Source: Lutispora saccharofermentans (GTDB taxonomy: Bacteria > Bacillota > Clostridia > Lutisporales > Lutisporaceae). From it: 64,000 nucleotides of DNA. Both the position numbers and the translations under genes were made by a program. The stretch covers positions 1 to 64,000 of the forward strand of contig NZ_JAJEKE010000016.1 of the NCBI RefSeq assembly GCF_024363565.1. Reading direction: 5' to 3'. This document shows, in pieces, positions 15,181-24,209 of the stretch. Numbering within the stretch: position 1 is the first letter of the stretch; every line of letters begins with the position of its first letter. A model generated the notes under the pieces. The model was not told the DNA's origin, ran no database searches, and was given only the letters and a program-made list of their open reading frames with translations.

Positions 15181-16632
15181 TTATATGCTGACCTTTTTCC
15201 AGAAGCCTGGCATAGCTAGGAGCAGTATAGGATAGATTTCCAGCCTTCCTATCAGCATTGCAAAAGAAAGGGTCATTTTGCTCAGCACCGACATAGCTGA
15301 GAAGTTGCCCATAGGTCCTACAACAGCAAATCCCGGACCTATATTGCCCAATGTCGCCGCTACAGAGGACAAGGTAGTAACGATATCAAAATCATCAAGA
15401 GATACTATAAGGGAAGCCGCCACAAAAATAAAAATATAAGCAAAAAAGAAGCTTTTTATTTCCGATAGCGTCCTTTCGTCAACAGCTCTACCGCCAATCC
15501 TCACAGGGTATACTGCCCTTGGATGGATTATCTGCATGAGCTCGGTTTTCATGGCTTTAATGAGCAATAGTATCCTTATGTTCTTTATTCCTCCCCCAGT
15601 GGAGCCGGCACATCCTCCTATGAACATCAAAAAGAATAAGATCAGCTTGGAGAATATGGGCCATTTATCAAAATCTGTGGAGCTGTAGCCTGTAGTGGTT
15701 ATTATTGATGCTACCTGGAAGGAAGAATGTCTCAGGGATTCCCCTACAGATGAAAAAATATTTCCATACAGGTCTATAGTTATGAGTATTATTGATAGAG
15801 AAACTACCCCTATATAGAACCTGAATTCCCCATCCTTGAACAAGGCCTTAAAGTTTCCCTTTATGACCTGATAATACAGAGAAAAGTTAGCTCCGCACAT
15901 CAGCATGAATACGGTTATTATGACTTCTGCAAATACGTTGTTGTAAGCACCTACGCTGATATTTTTGCTGGAAAAGCCACCGGTGCCGACAGTGCCAAAG
16001 GTGTGAATGCAAGCATCAAACACCGGCATTCCGGCTATTATTAAAAATATTATTTGGACCACAGTTATAACAAAATATATCCCATATAATATTTTAGCGG
16101 TCTTGCCAACTCTGGGAACCAGCTTTCCCGGATTTGGTCCGGGGCTTTCGGCCTTCATTATCTGGAGCGTTCCGGCACCTACCGATGGAAGTATGGCTAA
16201 TGTGAGTACCAGAACTCCCATCCCCCCTACCCAATGAGTAAAGCTTCTCCAGAACAAAATACTTTTTGGAAGGCTTTCCACCTCCGTGAGAATGCTTGCA
16301 CCGGTAGTAGTGAAGCCTGAAACCGCTTCAAAAAAACTATCTACCAGCGATGGTATGGAGCCGCTCAAATAAAAAGGCAAAGAACCGAAAAACGACACCA
16401 ATACCCAGCCAAAACCTACGATGGCAAAGCCATCCCTTGCATATATGCTTTTGCTTTGAGGCTTTAGATTTATCAGTGCAAGCCCGGCTGCTATGAGCAT
16501 CAGAAGCGTATAGGCAAAAGATTTCATTGCCCCGTCATTATATATGCCCGAAACTGCAAGAGAGGGTGTTATAGCGATAGCTTCACATATTAATAATATC
16601 CCCAAGCTTTTTAATACCATTTTGAAGTTCAC
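15181..16632 (-). CDS. trkH: Trk/Ktr-type potassium uptake channel subunit
   Basis: A 483-residue TrkH/KtrB membrane protein with four selectivity-filter-like loops: SGFTTTGAS, GTVGTGGFS, ITTTGYSS and ATLGNIGPG. The membrane-embedded segment FIGGCAGSTGGGIKNIRI is characteristic. It imports K+ and is gated by the cytosolic TrkA ring. Its start overlaps the 3' end of trkA by 50 bases (alternative Met5 at 16620), so the two are co-translated. Confidence 0.95.
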   Translation of the reverse strand: MNFKMVLKSLGILLICEAIAITPSLAVSGIYNDGAMKSFAYTLLMLIAAGLALINLKPQSKSIYARDGFAIVGFGWVLVSFFGSLPFYLSGSIPSLVDSFFEAVSGFTTTGASILTEVESLPKSILFWRSFTHWVGGMGVLVLTLAILPSVGAGTLQIMKAESPGPNPGKLVPRVGKTAKILYGIYFVITVVQIIFLIIAGMPVFDACIHTFGTVGTGGFSSKNISVGAYNNVFAEVIITVFMLMCGANFSLYYQVIKGNFKALFKDGEFRFYIGVVSLSIILITIDLYGNIFSSVGESLRHSSFQVASIITTTGYSSTDFDKWPIFSKLILFFLMFIGGCAGSTGGGIKNIRILLLIKAMKTELMQIIHPRAVYPVRIGGRAVDERTLSEIKSFFFAYIFIFVAASLIVSLDDFDIVTTLSSVAATLGNIGPGFAVVGPMGNFSAMSVLSKMTLSFAMLIGRLEIYPILLLAMPGFWKKVSI

Positions 16633-17989
16633 TTTGAATCCCTCCTATGAAGCCCCCGACAAGCTCATCCAGATCTTCTATTTTTCTATTTTTTATTATG
16701 ATTATTACCCTGTCATCTTTACATATTACATCATCCCCGTGGGGTATGACGATTTGGTTCTTCCTCACTATAGTAGCAACAATCACGTCCTTGGGAAGCT
16801 TCAGCTTTTTAAGAGGTATATTCAACATCTTGCTGCCCTGTTTTGGTATAAATTCCAATATTTCGGCTTGTCCTTCAACTATCCTGTATAGAGTTTCTAT
16901 GGAGTTGCCTCTCACATATTTTAAGATCTGATTGGTGGTTGTGATTTTGGGGCATATGACGCTGTCTATACCCAGCTTGGTCACCACGCCCATATAGTTT
17001 ATCCTGCTTATTTTTGAAATAACCCACTTTGCTCCATTCTGCTTGGCAATCAAAGCCGAAATCAGGTTCTCCTCATCCATTCCCGTCAAGGATATGAATA
17101 CATCCATTTCTCCGATGTTTTCAGACAGGAGTACCTCCTCATCAGTTCCGTCGCCGTTTATAACAAGTGTGTTGGGAAGCAAATCCGCAAATTCGTCGCA
17201 TTTCTCCCTGTTTATCTCAATGATCTTAACCTTAATGCCCATTTCATAAAGCATTTTTGTCAAGTAATATGCTATCCTGCCGGCACCAACTATCATAACA
17301 TTCCTTATCTTAGTATGGCTTTGGCTCCAGCCTTTGAAAAAGTTCATAATACCTGAAGGATTACCCAGAATATATATATTGTCATCCACCTGTATCTCAA
17401 AATCTCCATTTGGCACAATGACCTCGCCATTTCTGACGACTGCCCCTATCAAAATAGGATGCAAATTTTTGTTTGACAAATCCTTTAGCTTTACGCCTGC
17501 AATAGGCATATCCTCTGTGATCTTCACTTCGATCATCTTCACTCTGCCTTTTGCAAAGCTTTCCACATTTGCCGCCGAAGGGAAGGTGAGGCTTCTGGCT
17601 ATCTCTTCTGCAGCAGCATGCTCGGGATTTATCACCATGTCTATCCCTACTTCTTCCTTGAGCATGGTCAATTCACGGGCATATTCAGGATCTCTTATCC
17701 TCGCTATAGTGCTGACTGCACCCAGCTTTTTGCCGGTCAGGCAGCAAACCATGTTTACCTCATCACTGTTCGTTACCGCAATCAAAAGATCCATCTCTTT
17801 GATACCGGCTTCCATCAGTATATTGGTGCTCACACCATTTCCCTTGATGCACAACACGTCCAAGTTTTCTTCTGCTTTCTGCAAGGCCTCTTGATCGTTA
17901 TCTACTATAGTAACATCATGGTCCTCCTTAGAAAGATTCAAAGCAAGATTGTAGCCTACCTTTCCTGCTCCGATTATTATAATACGCAT
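16583..17989 (-). CDS. trkA: Trk potassium transporter regulatory subunit, tandem RCK
   Basis: A 468-residue protein made of two TrkA-N/TrkA-C (RCK) units. The first Rossmann motif GAGKVGYNLA starts at residue 7, and a second, GAGRIAYYLTKML, lies at about 232. Each is followed by a nucleotide-binding acidic strand end and a C-terminal regulatory lobe. It binds NAD(H) or ATP/ADP and controls TrkH. It is first in the trkA-trkH operon, with an extended -10 promoter element about 60 bases upstream. Confidence 0.95.
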   Translation of the reverse strand: MRIIIIGAGKVGYNLALNLSKEDHDVTIVDNDQEALQKAEENLDVLCIKGNGVSTNILMEAGIKEMDLLIAVTNSDEVNMVCCLTGKKLGAVSTIARIRDPEYARELTMLKEEVGIDMVINPEHAAAEEIARSLTFPSAANVESFAKGRVKMIEVKITEDMPIAGVKLKDLSNKNLHPILIGAVVRNGEVIVPNGDFEIQVDDNIYILGNPSGIMNFFKGWSQSHTKIRNVMIVGAGRIAYYLTKMLYEMGIKVKIIEINREKCDEFADLLPNTLVINGDGTDEEVLLSENIGEMDVFISLTGMDEENLISALIAKQNGAKWVISKISRINYMGVVTKLGIDSVICPKITTTNQILKYVRGNSIETLYRIVEGQAEILEFIPKQGSKMLNIPLKKLKLPKDVIVATIVRKNQIVIPHGDDVICKDDRVIIIIKNRKIEDLDELVGGFIGGIQSELQNGIKKLGDIINM

Positions 17990-18045
17990 TAGGTTCCCTC
18001 CAAAGTACCCGATAATATAATTTTGGGAAATCGATAATATTAATA

Positions 18046-18054
18046 ATTATAGCA
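18046..18054 (-). promoter_or_regulatory. extended -10 element upstream of trkA
   Basis: The minus strand reads TGCTATAAT, a perfect -10 with TG extension. A good -35 is not visible, as is usual for extended -10 promoters. It lies 57 bases before the trkA ATG. Confidence 0.5.
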
Positions 18055-18462
18055 TTTATTTAGAACAAAGTCTTCCGTTAACAAATTTTGATAACCAAAG
18101 AAAACTTTGTGCAAATAATTAAAGGGAAAGTGCAAATTAAGAAAATTTATACTTCCCTATGCATTTTAAAAAAGAATATAAATTGATGCATAAATAATTC
18201 TACATTAATAATTCAATAACAGCAACTTTAATAGGAAGCGGGTTTTATCGCTAATTTCCCTGATTTCCCATGAATTTTCGTGAATACGTCTTATTAGTGT
18301 TTAAATGTTTCATCTATATCGTATTCTTTAGCTTTCTCTTACAACTTGACGCATAGCATAGATAAATCTCTCCTATCCTCATCAAGTTATTTATTTACAA
18401 CAGCTTTATCAGGCTATAAATCCGCTTTTCTATGTGTCATTATACAATAGCAAAAAACAAAA

Positions 18463-18486
18463 CTAAGAAAACAAATATTATCTTAG
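18463..18486 (-). terminator. probable cwlD terminator
   Basis: The minus strand reads CTAAGA, an AT-rich loop, TCTTAG, then TTTTGTTTTTTG. The stem is only 6 bp but the T-tract is long. Confidence 0.5.
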
Positions 18487-18523
18487 CTTTGCATGCTTCG
18501 CTATATTTTATGATAGCTTAATA

Positions 18524-19246
18524 TCATCTTTTGCCTTCGAAATATTTCATGATACCCATAAAAATTCCCCAGGCAACCTTCTCCTGGAACTTATCCTCCT
18601 GAAGCTGCTTCTCTTCCCGGGGATTTGAAAGAAAACCGCATTCTACCAAAACCCCTGGCATCTTGTTATTTTTCAATATATACAGTGTATTTATGCTTTT
18701 AGCCTGTCTCGTATTTCCATTTTGAATGACATCTATCATCTCGTTCTGGATGAGCTCGGCTAATTTCTTGTCCTCTTCATTACCCGCCATATAAAAGCAT
18801 TGTGCTCCGTAATATTGGGATTGGGGAAAGGAATTCAAATGTATGCTGATGAATATATCGGCTCCGGATTCATTTATCATTTTATGCCGCTCTCTCAGGT
18901 CATCATTTCTTTTATCCCTTATCCTAGTTTTGCCGTCGCCATATAGACCGCTGTCATCCTCCCTGATCATCAAACCGATTCCGCCTGACTGTTCAATAAG
19001 CTTTCTGAGCTTCAAGGCTATTTGGAGGTTTATATCATCTTCCACTGCTCCTGTTCTGCCTACCGCTCCCGGATCTATGCCTCCGTGCCCGGGATCGATC
19101 ATTATCACTCTATTTTTCATAGGAATCCTATAGGCATTCATTGCATTGGTGCAAATAAAGGTAGAAGAAAGGAAAAGCAGCACCAGTCCTAAAATTCCGG
19201 CTCCCAATTTTATCAGAAGCCTCCTATCTACTATAATAAGCCTCAA
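18524..19246 (-). CDS. cwlD: N-acetylmuramoyl-L-alanine amidase CwlD (spore cortex)
   Basis: A zinc amidase of the Amidase_3 family that strips peptides from cortex muramic acid so muramic-delta-lactam can form, a step needed for germination. It has an N-terminal membrane anchor (LGAGILGLVLLFLSSTFI). Zinc and catalytic residues lie in IDPGHGGIDPGAVG, VEDDINLQIALKL, SIHLNSFP and VLVECGFLSN. The frame is open to 19306, but the TTG at 19246 has GGAGGT six bases upstream and gives the normal N-terminus (240 residues). It is divergent from the aminopeptidase gene. Confidence 0.92.
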   Translation of the reverse strand: MRLIIVDRRLLIKLGAGILGLVLLFLSSTFICTNAMNAYRIPMKNRVIMIDPGHGGIDPGAVGRTGAVEDDINLQIALKLRKLIEQSGGIGLMIREDDSGLYGDGKTRIRDKRNDDLRERHKMINESGADIFISIHLNSFPQSQYYGAQCFYMAGNEEDKKLAELIQNEMIDVIQNGNTRQAKSINTLYILKNNKMPGVLVECGFLSNPREEKQLQEDKFQEKVAWGIFMGIMKYFEGKR

Positions 19247-19319
19247 TATACCACCTCCAAAAACACTTATATAATAAGGTATAAATAATAAGTATGTCAT
19301 ATTCATATAAAATTCATTA

Positions 19320-19328
19320 TGCTATAAT
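19320..19328 (+). promoter_or_regulatory. extended -10 promoter for the aminopeptidase gene
   Basis: The plus strand reads TGCTATAAT 33 bases before the TTG start at 19361, inside the divergent cwlD/aminopeptidase spacer. There is no clear -35. Confidence 0.5.
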
Positions 19329-19360
19329 ATTTATTATATATATTCTGAGGAGGGGTTAGT

Positions 19361-20464
19361 TTGGGAGATATTAGAATCAGCAGATTAGCAAAATTATTGG
19401 TGCATTACAGCCTGAGACTGAAAAAAGGAGAAACCGTAATGATTCAGTCAAAAATTATATGCGCTCCCCTGGTAAGAGAAGTCTATAAGGAAGCTCTTCT
19501 CGTCGGTGCGCATCCTATGATTTTTAACAGCCTGGAAGACGACAGGGAAATACTCCTTAAATATGGGAATGATGAGCAGTTATCCTATATAGCGCCTTAT
19601 GCCGTTGATCTTATTAAAAATGTGGATGCCTATCTGACCATATGGGGCGAGGATAATACAAAATCGCTATCCAACGTAGATCCGGCCAGGATGAAGCTGA
19701 GATCCCAGGCTATGACTGAATACAACAAAATCTATATGGATAGGATGGGAAGCGGCGCCTTGAGATGGTGCGGCACTCAGTATCCGACCAATGGGAGCGC
19801 CATGGATGCCGAAATGTCATTATCCGAATACGAAGATTTTGTTTATGAAGCCGGTCATATGGATTCCGACGACCCTGCAGCTCATTGGGCCAAGATCCAT
19901 GAGGAGCAGGAAAGGCTTGTCAAAATATTGAATACGAAATCGGATTTTGAAATAATCGCAAAGGATACCCATTTGAAGCTCAGCACAAAGGGCAGGACCT
20001 GGGAAAACTGCGATGGCAGGGTAAACTTCCCCGATGGTGAAATATTTACTTCGCCGGTAGAGGATTCGGTAAATGGTTATATCAGGTATACATATCCTGC
20101 CATATATGGCGGAAGGGAAGTACAAGATATAACTTTGACCTTTAAGGATGGAAAAGTAGTGGATGCAAAGGCAGCAAAAGGTGACGATTACTTGCTCCAG
20201 ATGCTGGATATAGACGAGGGTGCTAAATTTGTGGGCGAATTTGCCATAGGCACCAACTATGATATTAAAAAGTTTACCAAGAATATATTGTTTGATGAGA
20301 AGATCGGCGGTACCATACATATAGCAGTGGGAGCAGGAATGCCGGAATGCGGGAGCAAGAATGCGTCCAGTCTCCACTGGGATATGATATGCGATATGAA
20401 GGACGGCGGAGAGATTTATGCTGACGGTGAATTGATCTATAAGGATGGGAAGCTTCTCATATAG
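19361..20464 (+). CDS. M29-family aminopeptidase (AmpS/PepS type)
   Basis: A 367-residue cytosolic cocatalytic metallopeptidase that removes N-terminal residues from peptides. It starts at TTG behind GAGGAGGGG. Family segments are an N-terminal LLVHYSLRLKKGETVMI, a central NFPDGEIFTSPVEDSVNG, and the metal-site region in IHIAVGAGMPECG and SSLHWDMICDM. It ends just before a strong bidirectional terminator shared with the convergent lyase gene. Confidence 0.9.
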   Translation: MGDIRISRLAKLLVHYSLRLKKGETVMIQSKIICAPLVREVYKEALLVGAHPMIFNSLEDDREILLKYGNDEQLSYIAPYAVDLIKNVDAYLTIWGEDNTKSLSNVDPARMKLRSQAMTEYNKIYMDRMGSGALRWCGTQYPTNGSAMDAEMSLSEYEDFVYEAGHMDSDDPAAHWAKIHEEQERLVKILNTKSDFEIIAKDTHLKLSTKGRTWENCDGRVNFPDGEIFTSPVEDSVNGYIRYTYPAIYGGREVQDITLTFKDGKVVDAKAAKGDDYLLQMLDIDEGAKFVGEFAIGTNYDIKKFTKNILFDEKIGGTIHIAVGAGMPECGSKNASSLHWDMICDMKDGGEIYADGELIYKDGKLLI

Positions 20465-20522
20465 TATCGACAAGTAACCTTAATTGGGAATGTTGATGAT
20501 ATGTCAGGACAAGAATATTGTA

Positions 20523-20560
20523 AAAAGGCTAAGAGCGAGTAGATTTGCTCTTAGCCTTTT
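20523..20560. terminator. bidirectional terminator between convergent genes
   Basis: AAAAGGCTAAGAGC pairs perfectly with GCTCTTAGCCTTTT (14 bp, 10-base loop), with A- and T-tracts built into the stem ends. The stop codon of the lyase gene (20551-20553) lies inside the right arm. Confidence 0.85.
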
Positions 20561-21792
20561 AATTCTAATTTCTGCGGATAATATCCGTCCCACACTACTT
20601 TTCTGTAGCCTTCTATATCCGTATCACCCTCGGTGCTGATAATCAGAATCCTTGAAGCTTTGTCCAGCTTCAGCTTGTCTTTGAGCTCCTTGTATTCAGG
20701 TTTTTGCATTATCAGGCTTATCAAGCCTGCTCCCACAGCACCGGACTCCCCGGATATTATCCTGGGATCGCTTTTTATGGGATTTGCCAATATCCTCATC
20801 CCTCTTGCAGCAACATAATCCGGACAGGATATGAACATATCCGCATAATCTCTCAATATCTCCCAGCCTATTGTATTGGGCTCACCGCATGCCAGGCCTG
20901 CCATGATGGTATCCATATGGCCTGTTACAGCATGGGGCTTTCCATCATTTATAACCATAGATCTATATAAGCAATCCGCCTTATCAGGCTCCAAAACGGC
21001 AGATATGAATCTGTCGTCTCCATATTTGCCCGCAAAATATCCAAGCATTGATGCGGCAAAAGAGCCTACTCCGGCCTGGAGGAATACATGAGTAGGTTCT
21101 CCATAGCCTAATGCCCTAAGCTGCTCCTCAACCTCATCTGCTATTGTTGCATAGCCTTGCATGATCCACCGGGGAATTTTTTCATAGCCATCCCAGGCCG
21201 TATCCTGGATCATCACTCCGTTATTTTTGAGGGCATATTCGTTTGCCAATCTCACAGCATCGTCATAATTGTACTCAGTTATAGAAGCTTCTGCGCCTTC
21301 CTTTCTGATGTTTTCGAGCCTCATCTCCGCAGAGCCCTTAGGCATGAATACCACCGATCTATGTCCCATCTCTCTCGCTGCCCAGGCAACTCCCCTACCG
21401 TGATTTCCATCGGTTGCGGTGATAAAAACGGTATCTCCCAGCTTTGTTTTTGTATCTTCCGATACTAAATTGCTATATGTCAAATTCTCCAAACCCATAT
21501 TGGTTCTGTCACATATATATCTGCCTATTGCGTAGGATCCTCCTAGTACCTTAAAGGCATTGAGGCCAAATCTATAAGATTCATCCTTAATCCAAATATT
21601 TGCCGCGTTTAATTCTTTCGACAAATTTGATAAATCATGCAAAGGTGTTGCTGCATATTGAGGAAAGCTCTTGTGAAAAGCTCTTACACCGGATACAACA
21701 TCTCTGGATATGAAATCTACCTTCGCCTTTTTCCCTTGCTTGTTTCTCGCTTCTGTGTTTTCAATCCATTTCAAGTCTGAATAGTTGCTCAT
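20551..21792 (-). CDS. dpaL: diaminopropionate ammonia-lyase
   Basis: A PLP enzyme that converts 2,3-diaminopropionate to pyruvate and ammonia. It has fold-type II features: the PLP lysine in RFGLNAFKVLGGSYA, FITATDGNHGRGVAWAARE around the cofactor ring and phosphate sites, and SGESGAVGAGL near the end. The frame opens at 21912, but the ATG at 21792 (MSNYSDLKW) is behind AGGGGG and matches the family N-terminus (413 residues). It lies 76 bases downstream of the FMN reductase gene, so they may form a transcript. Confidence 0.9.
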   Translation of the reverse strand: MSNYSDLKWIENTEARNKQGKKAKVDFISRDVVSGVRAFHKSFPQYAATPLHDLSNLSKELNAANIWIKDESYRFGLNAFKVLGGSYAIGRYICDRTNMGLENLTYSNLVSEDTKTKLGDTVFITATDGNHGRGVAWAAREMGHRSVVFMPKGSAEMRLENIRKEGAEASITEYNYDDAVRLANEYALKNNGVMIQDTAWDGYEKIPRWIMQGYATIADEVEEQLRALGYGEPTHVFLQAGVGSFAASMLGYFAGKYGDDRFISAVLEPDKADCLYRSMVINDGKPHAVTGHMDTIMAGLACGEPNTIGWEILRDYADMFISCPDYVAARGMRILANPIKSDPRIISGESGAVGAGLISLIMQKPEYKELKDKLKLDKASRILIISTEGDTDIEGYRKVVWDGYYPQKLELKG

Positions 21793-21868
21793 ACCAAACC
21801 CCCTGCCTTCTGAAATATTTATATAATGGGCAACTGCTTCTGAACTCTGAATATTGCCGCATAATGCA

Positions 21869-22444
21869 TCAGAACCCCTCCAATATATCTCTGCCCTTAT
21901 CCAGCATAGCATCCAGCAAGTCCTTATTATCCTTTACATGGAGCTTGTCTGTATCAGCCACCAGGGTTTTTCCTGTCAGCTCTGCATTAATGCATTTATA
22001 AAACATATCGAGGACCTTAATAGTACAGTCAAAATCTTCATCTGCCATTGTCGAGCCTGCAGTACATATTACATGTCCCAGCCTTTTCTTCCGGCTTATA
22101 GGGCTTTTGCCCAGTATATATTTGCCGGACCAAATAGATTGACATCGGTCTATTAATGTTTTCAGACCGGATGATACAGTATTAAAGTATATAGGAGTGG
22201 CAGTTATCACTATATCTGCTCTTTCAAAATCTTCATATATGGATTGCATATCATCCTTGATTATGCATTTTGCATCCTTGTAGCAGTGGTCGCAAGCCAG
22301 GCAAGGCTTGATCTTCAGCGCTGCAACATATAGCTTTTTTACGGATGTGGCCTCCGCTTCCATGCCCTTAAGCAAGGTGTCCAATAGAGTATCGCTATTT
22401 TGCCCTCTTCGATGACTGCCATATATAGCAAGGATATTTTTCAT
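21869..22444 (-). CDS. NADPH-dependent FMN reductase / iron-sulfur flavoprotein-like
   Basis: A 191-residue flavodoxin-fold protein starting at the ATG behind AAGGAGG. The FMN phosphate loop is YGSHRRGQNSDTLL, and a Cys set CLACDHCYKDAKC resembles the compact motif of archaeal-type iron-sulfur flavoproteins. ATPIYFNTVSSGLKTLIDR is a typical FMN contact region. It is probably a redox partner or quinone/flavin reductase; the substrate is unknown. Confidence 0.85.
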   Translation of the reverse strand: MKNILAIYGSHRRGQNSDTLLDTLLKGMEAEATSVKKLYVAALKIKPCLACDHCYKDAKCIIKDDMQSIYEDFERADIVITATPIYFNTVSSGLKTLIDRCQSIWSGKYILGKSPISRKKRLGHVICTAGSTMADEDFDCTIKVLDMFYKCINAELTGKTLVADTDKLHVKDNKDLLDAMLDKGRDILEGF

Positions 22445-22525
22445 AGGAATCCTCCTTCTGCTGTTTGGTATGCAAAGGGACAAAAAGAACCATCCCCGGC
22501 ATCCTTTTGTCCCTCTATTGCTTTA

Positions 22526-23047
22526 TTATCTGAACCTTATTCTCGATAGTATGAGATATAGCACGGCGACTTCTATTGGCGCCATAATCGCTCTTGCTAT
22601 TATTCTGGCAGGCAGCAGCACCAAAAATCCTTTCTTCAAAAGTATTGTAAGCCATAAGGTACCTAATCCCAAAGATACCAATAAAGATGTGATCATAATG
22701 GTCAATACAATCTTCCAAAGGCTATAATTGGATTTGGTCCTGTAAAATATTAAGCCTGGAATCACTCCCGTGAGCATTGCACTTAAGGTAAACCCCGGGA
22801 AGTAAAGGAAACCTCCTCCGCCAAATATGAGCATACCTGCAAGATCTGCAATTGCTCCGGTGAGCCCCCCTATGACAGGACCTAAAAGCGTACCTGCTAA
22901 TAAAATGGGGATATCCCCGAAGCTTAGCCTGACAGAGCCCCCTACCAGATAAACAGCAAAGAATCTGGTGAGAATAATGCTCATGCCGGCGAGCAATCCT
23001 CCGACTGCCATGGACGATGTGCTCAGTCTTCTTTCTGCCTTATTCAT
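22526..23047 (-). CDS. folT: ECF transporter S component for folate (FolT)
   Basis: A 173-residue, six-helix substrate-binding subunit of an energy-coupling-factor transporter. Segments MAVGGLLAGMSIILTRFFAV, GGSVRLSFGDIPILLAGTLL and GPVIGGLTGAIADLAGMLIF match the folate-type S components. The start ATG at 23047 follows AGGAGG; the open frame to 23080 is ignored. A tetrahydrofolate riboswitch directly upstream supports the folate assignment. The shared EcfT/EcfA module is encoded at 27350-29821. Confidence 0.93.
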   Translation of the reverse strand: MNKAERRLSTSSMAVGGLLAGMSIILTRFFAVYLVGGSVRLSFGDIPILLAGTLLGPVIGGLTGAIADLAGMLIFGGGGFLYFPGFTLSAMLTGVIPGLIFYRTKSNYSLWKIVLTIMITSLLVSLGLGTLWLTILLKKGFLVLLPARIIARAIMAPIEVAVLYLILSRIRFR

Positions 23048-23054
23048 AATATTA

Positions 23055-23203
23055 CCTCCTTCTTTAGCTCGACAGGTCACACTAAAGAAGGGTTTGTTCT
23101 TCTCTATGTGACAGCGGACGCGATACTGTACCGCAGGTCATACCTTTCGTTTAGCGGCAACTTCCCATCCGTCTAACACTTAACGCACAGTACCTACTCT
23201 GTC
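23055..23203 (-). ncRNA. tetrahydrofolate riboswitch with SD-sequestering platform
   Basis: The aptamer at 23110-23203 (minus) shows the folT-motif blocks AGAGTAGG, GCGTTAAGTGT, GGATGGGAAGTTGCC, ACGAAAGG, GCGGT and CGCGTCCGCTGTC, with ends GACAG/CTGTC closing P1. Downstream, CCTTCTTTAG (23082-23091) is perfectly complementary to CTAAAGAAGG (23058-23067), which includes part of the folT ribosome site. An alternative stem CACATAGAGAAGAA/TTCTTTAGTGTG would compete with it. This fits translational control by reduced folates. Confidence 0.88.
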
Positions 23204-23216
23204 AGCTATTCATATC

Positions 23217-23245
23217 ATTATATATAATAATATGAGTGATGTAAA
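23217..23245 (-). promoter_or_regulatory. folT promoter
   Basis: Minus strand: -35 TTTACA (23240-23245), 17-base spacer, -10 TATAAT (23217-23222), ending just upstream of the riboswitch. Confidence 0.75.
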
Positions 23246-23264
23246 CAAAATATATTATGCTCCG

Positions 23265-23582
23265 TTATTTTATATACCCCTTTCCCATAAGCTTCTCTAT
23301 ATGCTGTTTAAGCTTTTCATCCAGGTCGATATTGTAGTTCTCCTCCAGAACATACATCATTGAAACAGCTACTTGTGCCACATCCAATAATTCTTCGGCA
23401 ATCCTGTCAATGACAACCGATTCTTCCATTCTACATTCTTCACCGTTTAATCCTCTGTATTTGCCTATTAGCTGCGCCAGCTCTCCCGCTTCCTCCATAA
23501 GCTTTAAAGCTGTGGATTCTATGCTCGGCTTTAGATTGTTGAGCCTCGGCAAGCTAACATTTCTATATTCTGTTGACCTCAT
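23265..23582 (-). CDS. MazG-like nucleotide pyrophosphohydrolase
   Basis: A 105-residue all-alpha NTP-PPase. The metal-binding pattern EExxE is in LMEEAGELAQLIGKY, with the second acidic pair in RIAEELLDVAQVAVSMMY. Single-domain MazG-like proteins hydrolyse (d)NTPs to monophosphates, often in housecleaning. It lies 18 bases after the nitroreductase gene, probably in one transcript. Confidence 0.85.
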   Translation of the reverse strand: MRSTEYRNVSLPRLNNLKPSIESTALKLMEEAGELAQLIGKYRGLNGEECRMEESVVIDRIAEELLDVAQVAVSMMYVLEENYNIDLDEKLKQHIEKLMGKGYIK

Positions 23583-23600
23583 CTGATTACCCCGCTAATA

Positions 23601-24209
23601 TTAAATTTGTCTATTAAACACTTTAACACGATCTTCCAGCGGCATGAACTCCTTATCACCGGCAGGTGCTGTGGGCTTGCCAAAAGGCATCTGAGCGATG
23701 AGCTTCCAGTTATTCGGAATATTCCATTGCTTCTTTACCTCACCCTCAATAAGCTCATTATAATGCTGCAATGATGCTCCTAAGCCTTCAAGTTCCAATG
23801 AAGTCCATATCACATACTGAAGCATGCCGCAGGATTGCTGGGACCAAATAGGAAAGTTATCCTTATAGCTTGGGAATTGCTGCTGCAGTGATTGAACTAT
23901 ACTGGAATCAATGAAATACAATACTGAACCGTGGCCGGCTCGGAATGAATTTATTTTTGCTTCCGTAGATGCGAACTTATTTTCAGGTACAATCTTTCTC
24001 AGGGCTTCCATGGTTATATCCCACAGCTTGTTATGGCTATCTCCCAGCAATAAAATAACCCTTTCACTTTGGGAGTTAAAAGCCGAAGGACTGTGTAAGA
24101 CGGCTTCCCTTATTACCTCTTGAAGCCTCTCATCAGAAATTGGCGATTCTTTGCTTATCCCATATATGGTTCTTCTTTCTTTCACGGCAGTATAAAAATC
24201 TTTTGCCAT
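23601..24209 (-). CDS. nitroreductase-family protein (Frm2/HBN1-like)
   Basis: A 202-residue FMN-dependent oxidoreductase of the short nitroreductase subgroup. The N-terminal RRTIYGISKESPISDERL and SPSAFNSQSERVILL are the flavin-binding regions, and QQSCGMLQYVIWTSLELEGL and the MPFGKPTAPAGDKEFMPL tail are typical of the fatty-acid-repression-mutant-like group. It probably reduces nitro or quinone compounds; the physiological substrate is unknown. Confidence 0.88.
   Translation of the reverse strand: MAKDFYTAVKERRTIYGISKESPISDERLQEVIREAVLHSPSAFNSQSERVILLLGDSHNKLWDITMEALRKIVPENKFASTEAKINSFRAGHGSVLYFIDSSIVQSLQQQFPSYKDNFPIWSQQSCGMLQYVIWTSLELEGLGASLQHYNELIEGEVKKQWNIPNNWKLIAQMPFGKPTAPAGDKEFMPLEDRVKVFNRQI

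Larger units (their letters stand above)
17990..18523. other. intergenic region between trkA and cwlD
   Basis: 534 AT-rich bases without a credible ORF. It carries the trkA promoter element at 18046-18054 and a weak terminator hairpin near cwlD (18463-18486). Around 18245-18300 there is a degenerate stretch with TTTCCCTGATTTCCC and TTTTCGTGAATACG that recalls the CACGGA stretch at 7712. No RNA gene was recognised. Confidence 0.5.

Noticed and set aside
16544..17992. Plus-strand ORFs of 115-186 codons over trkA and trkH
   Set aside because: They are antisense shadows of conserved genes, with no independent start signals.
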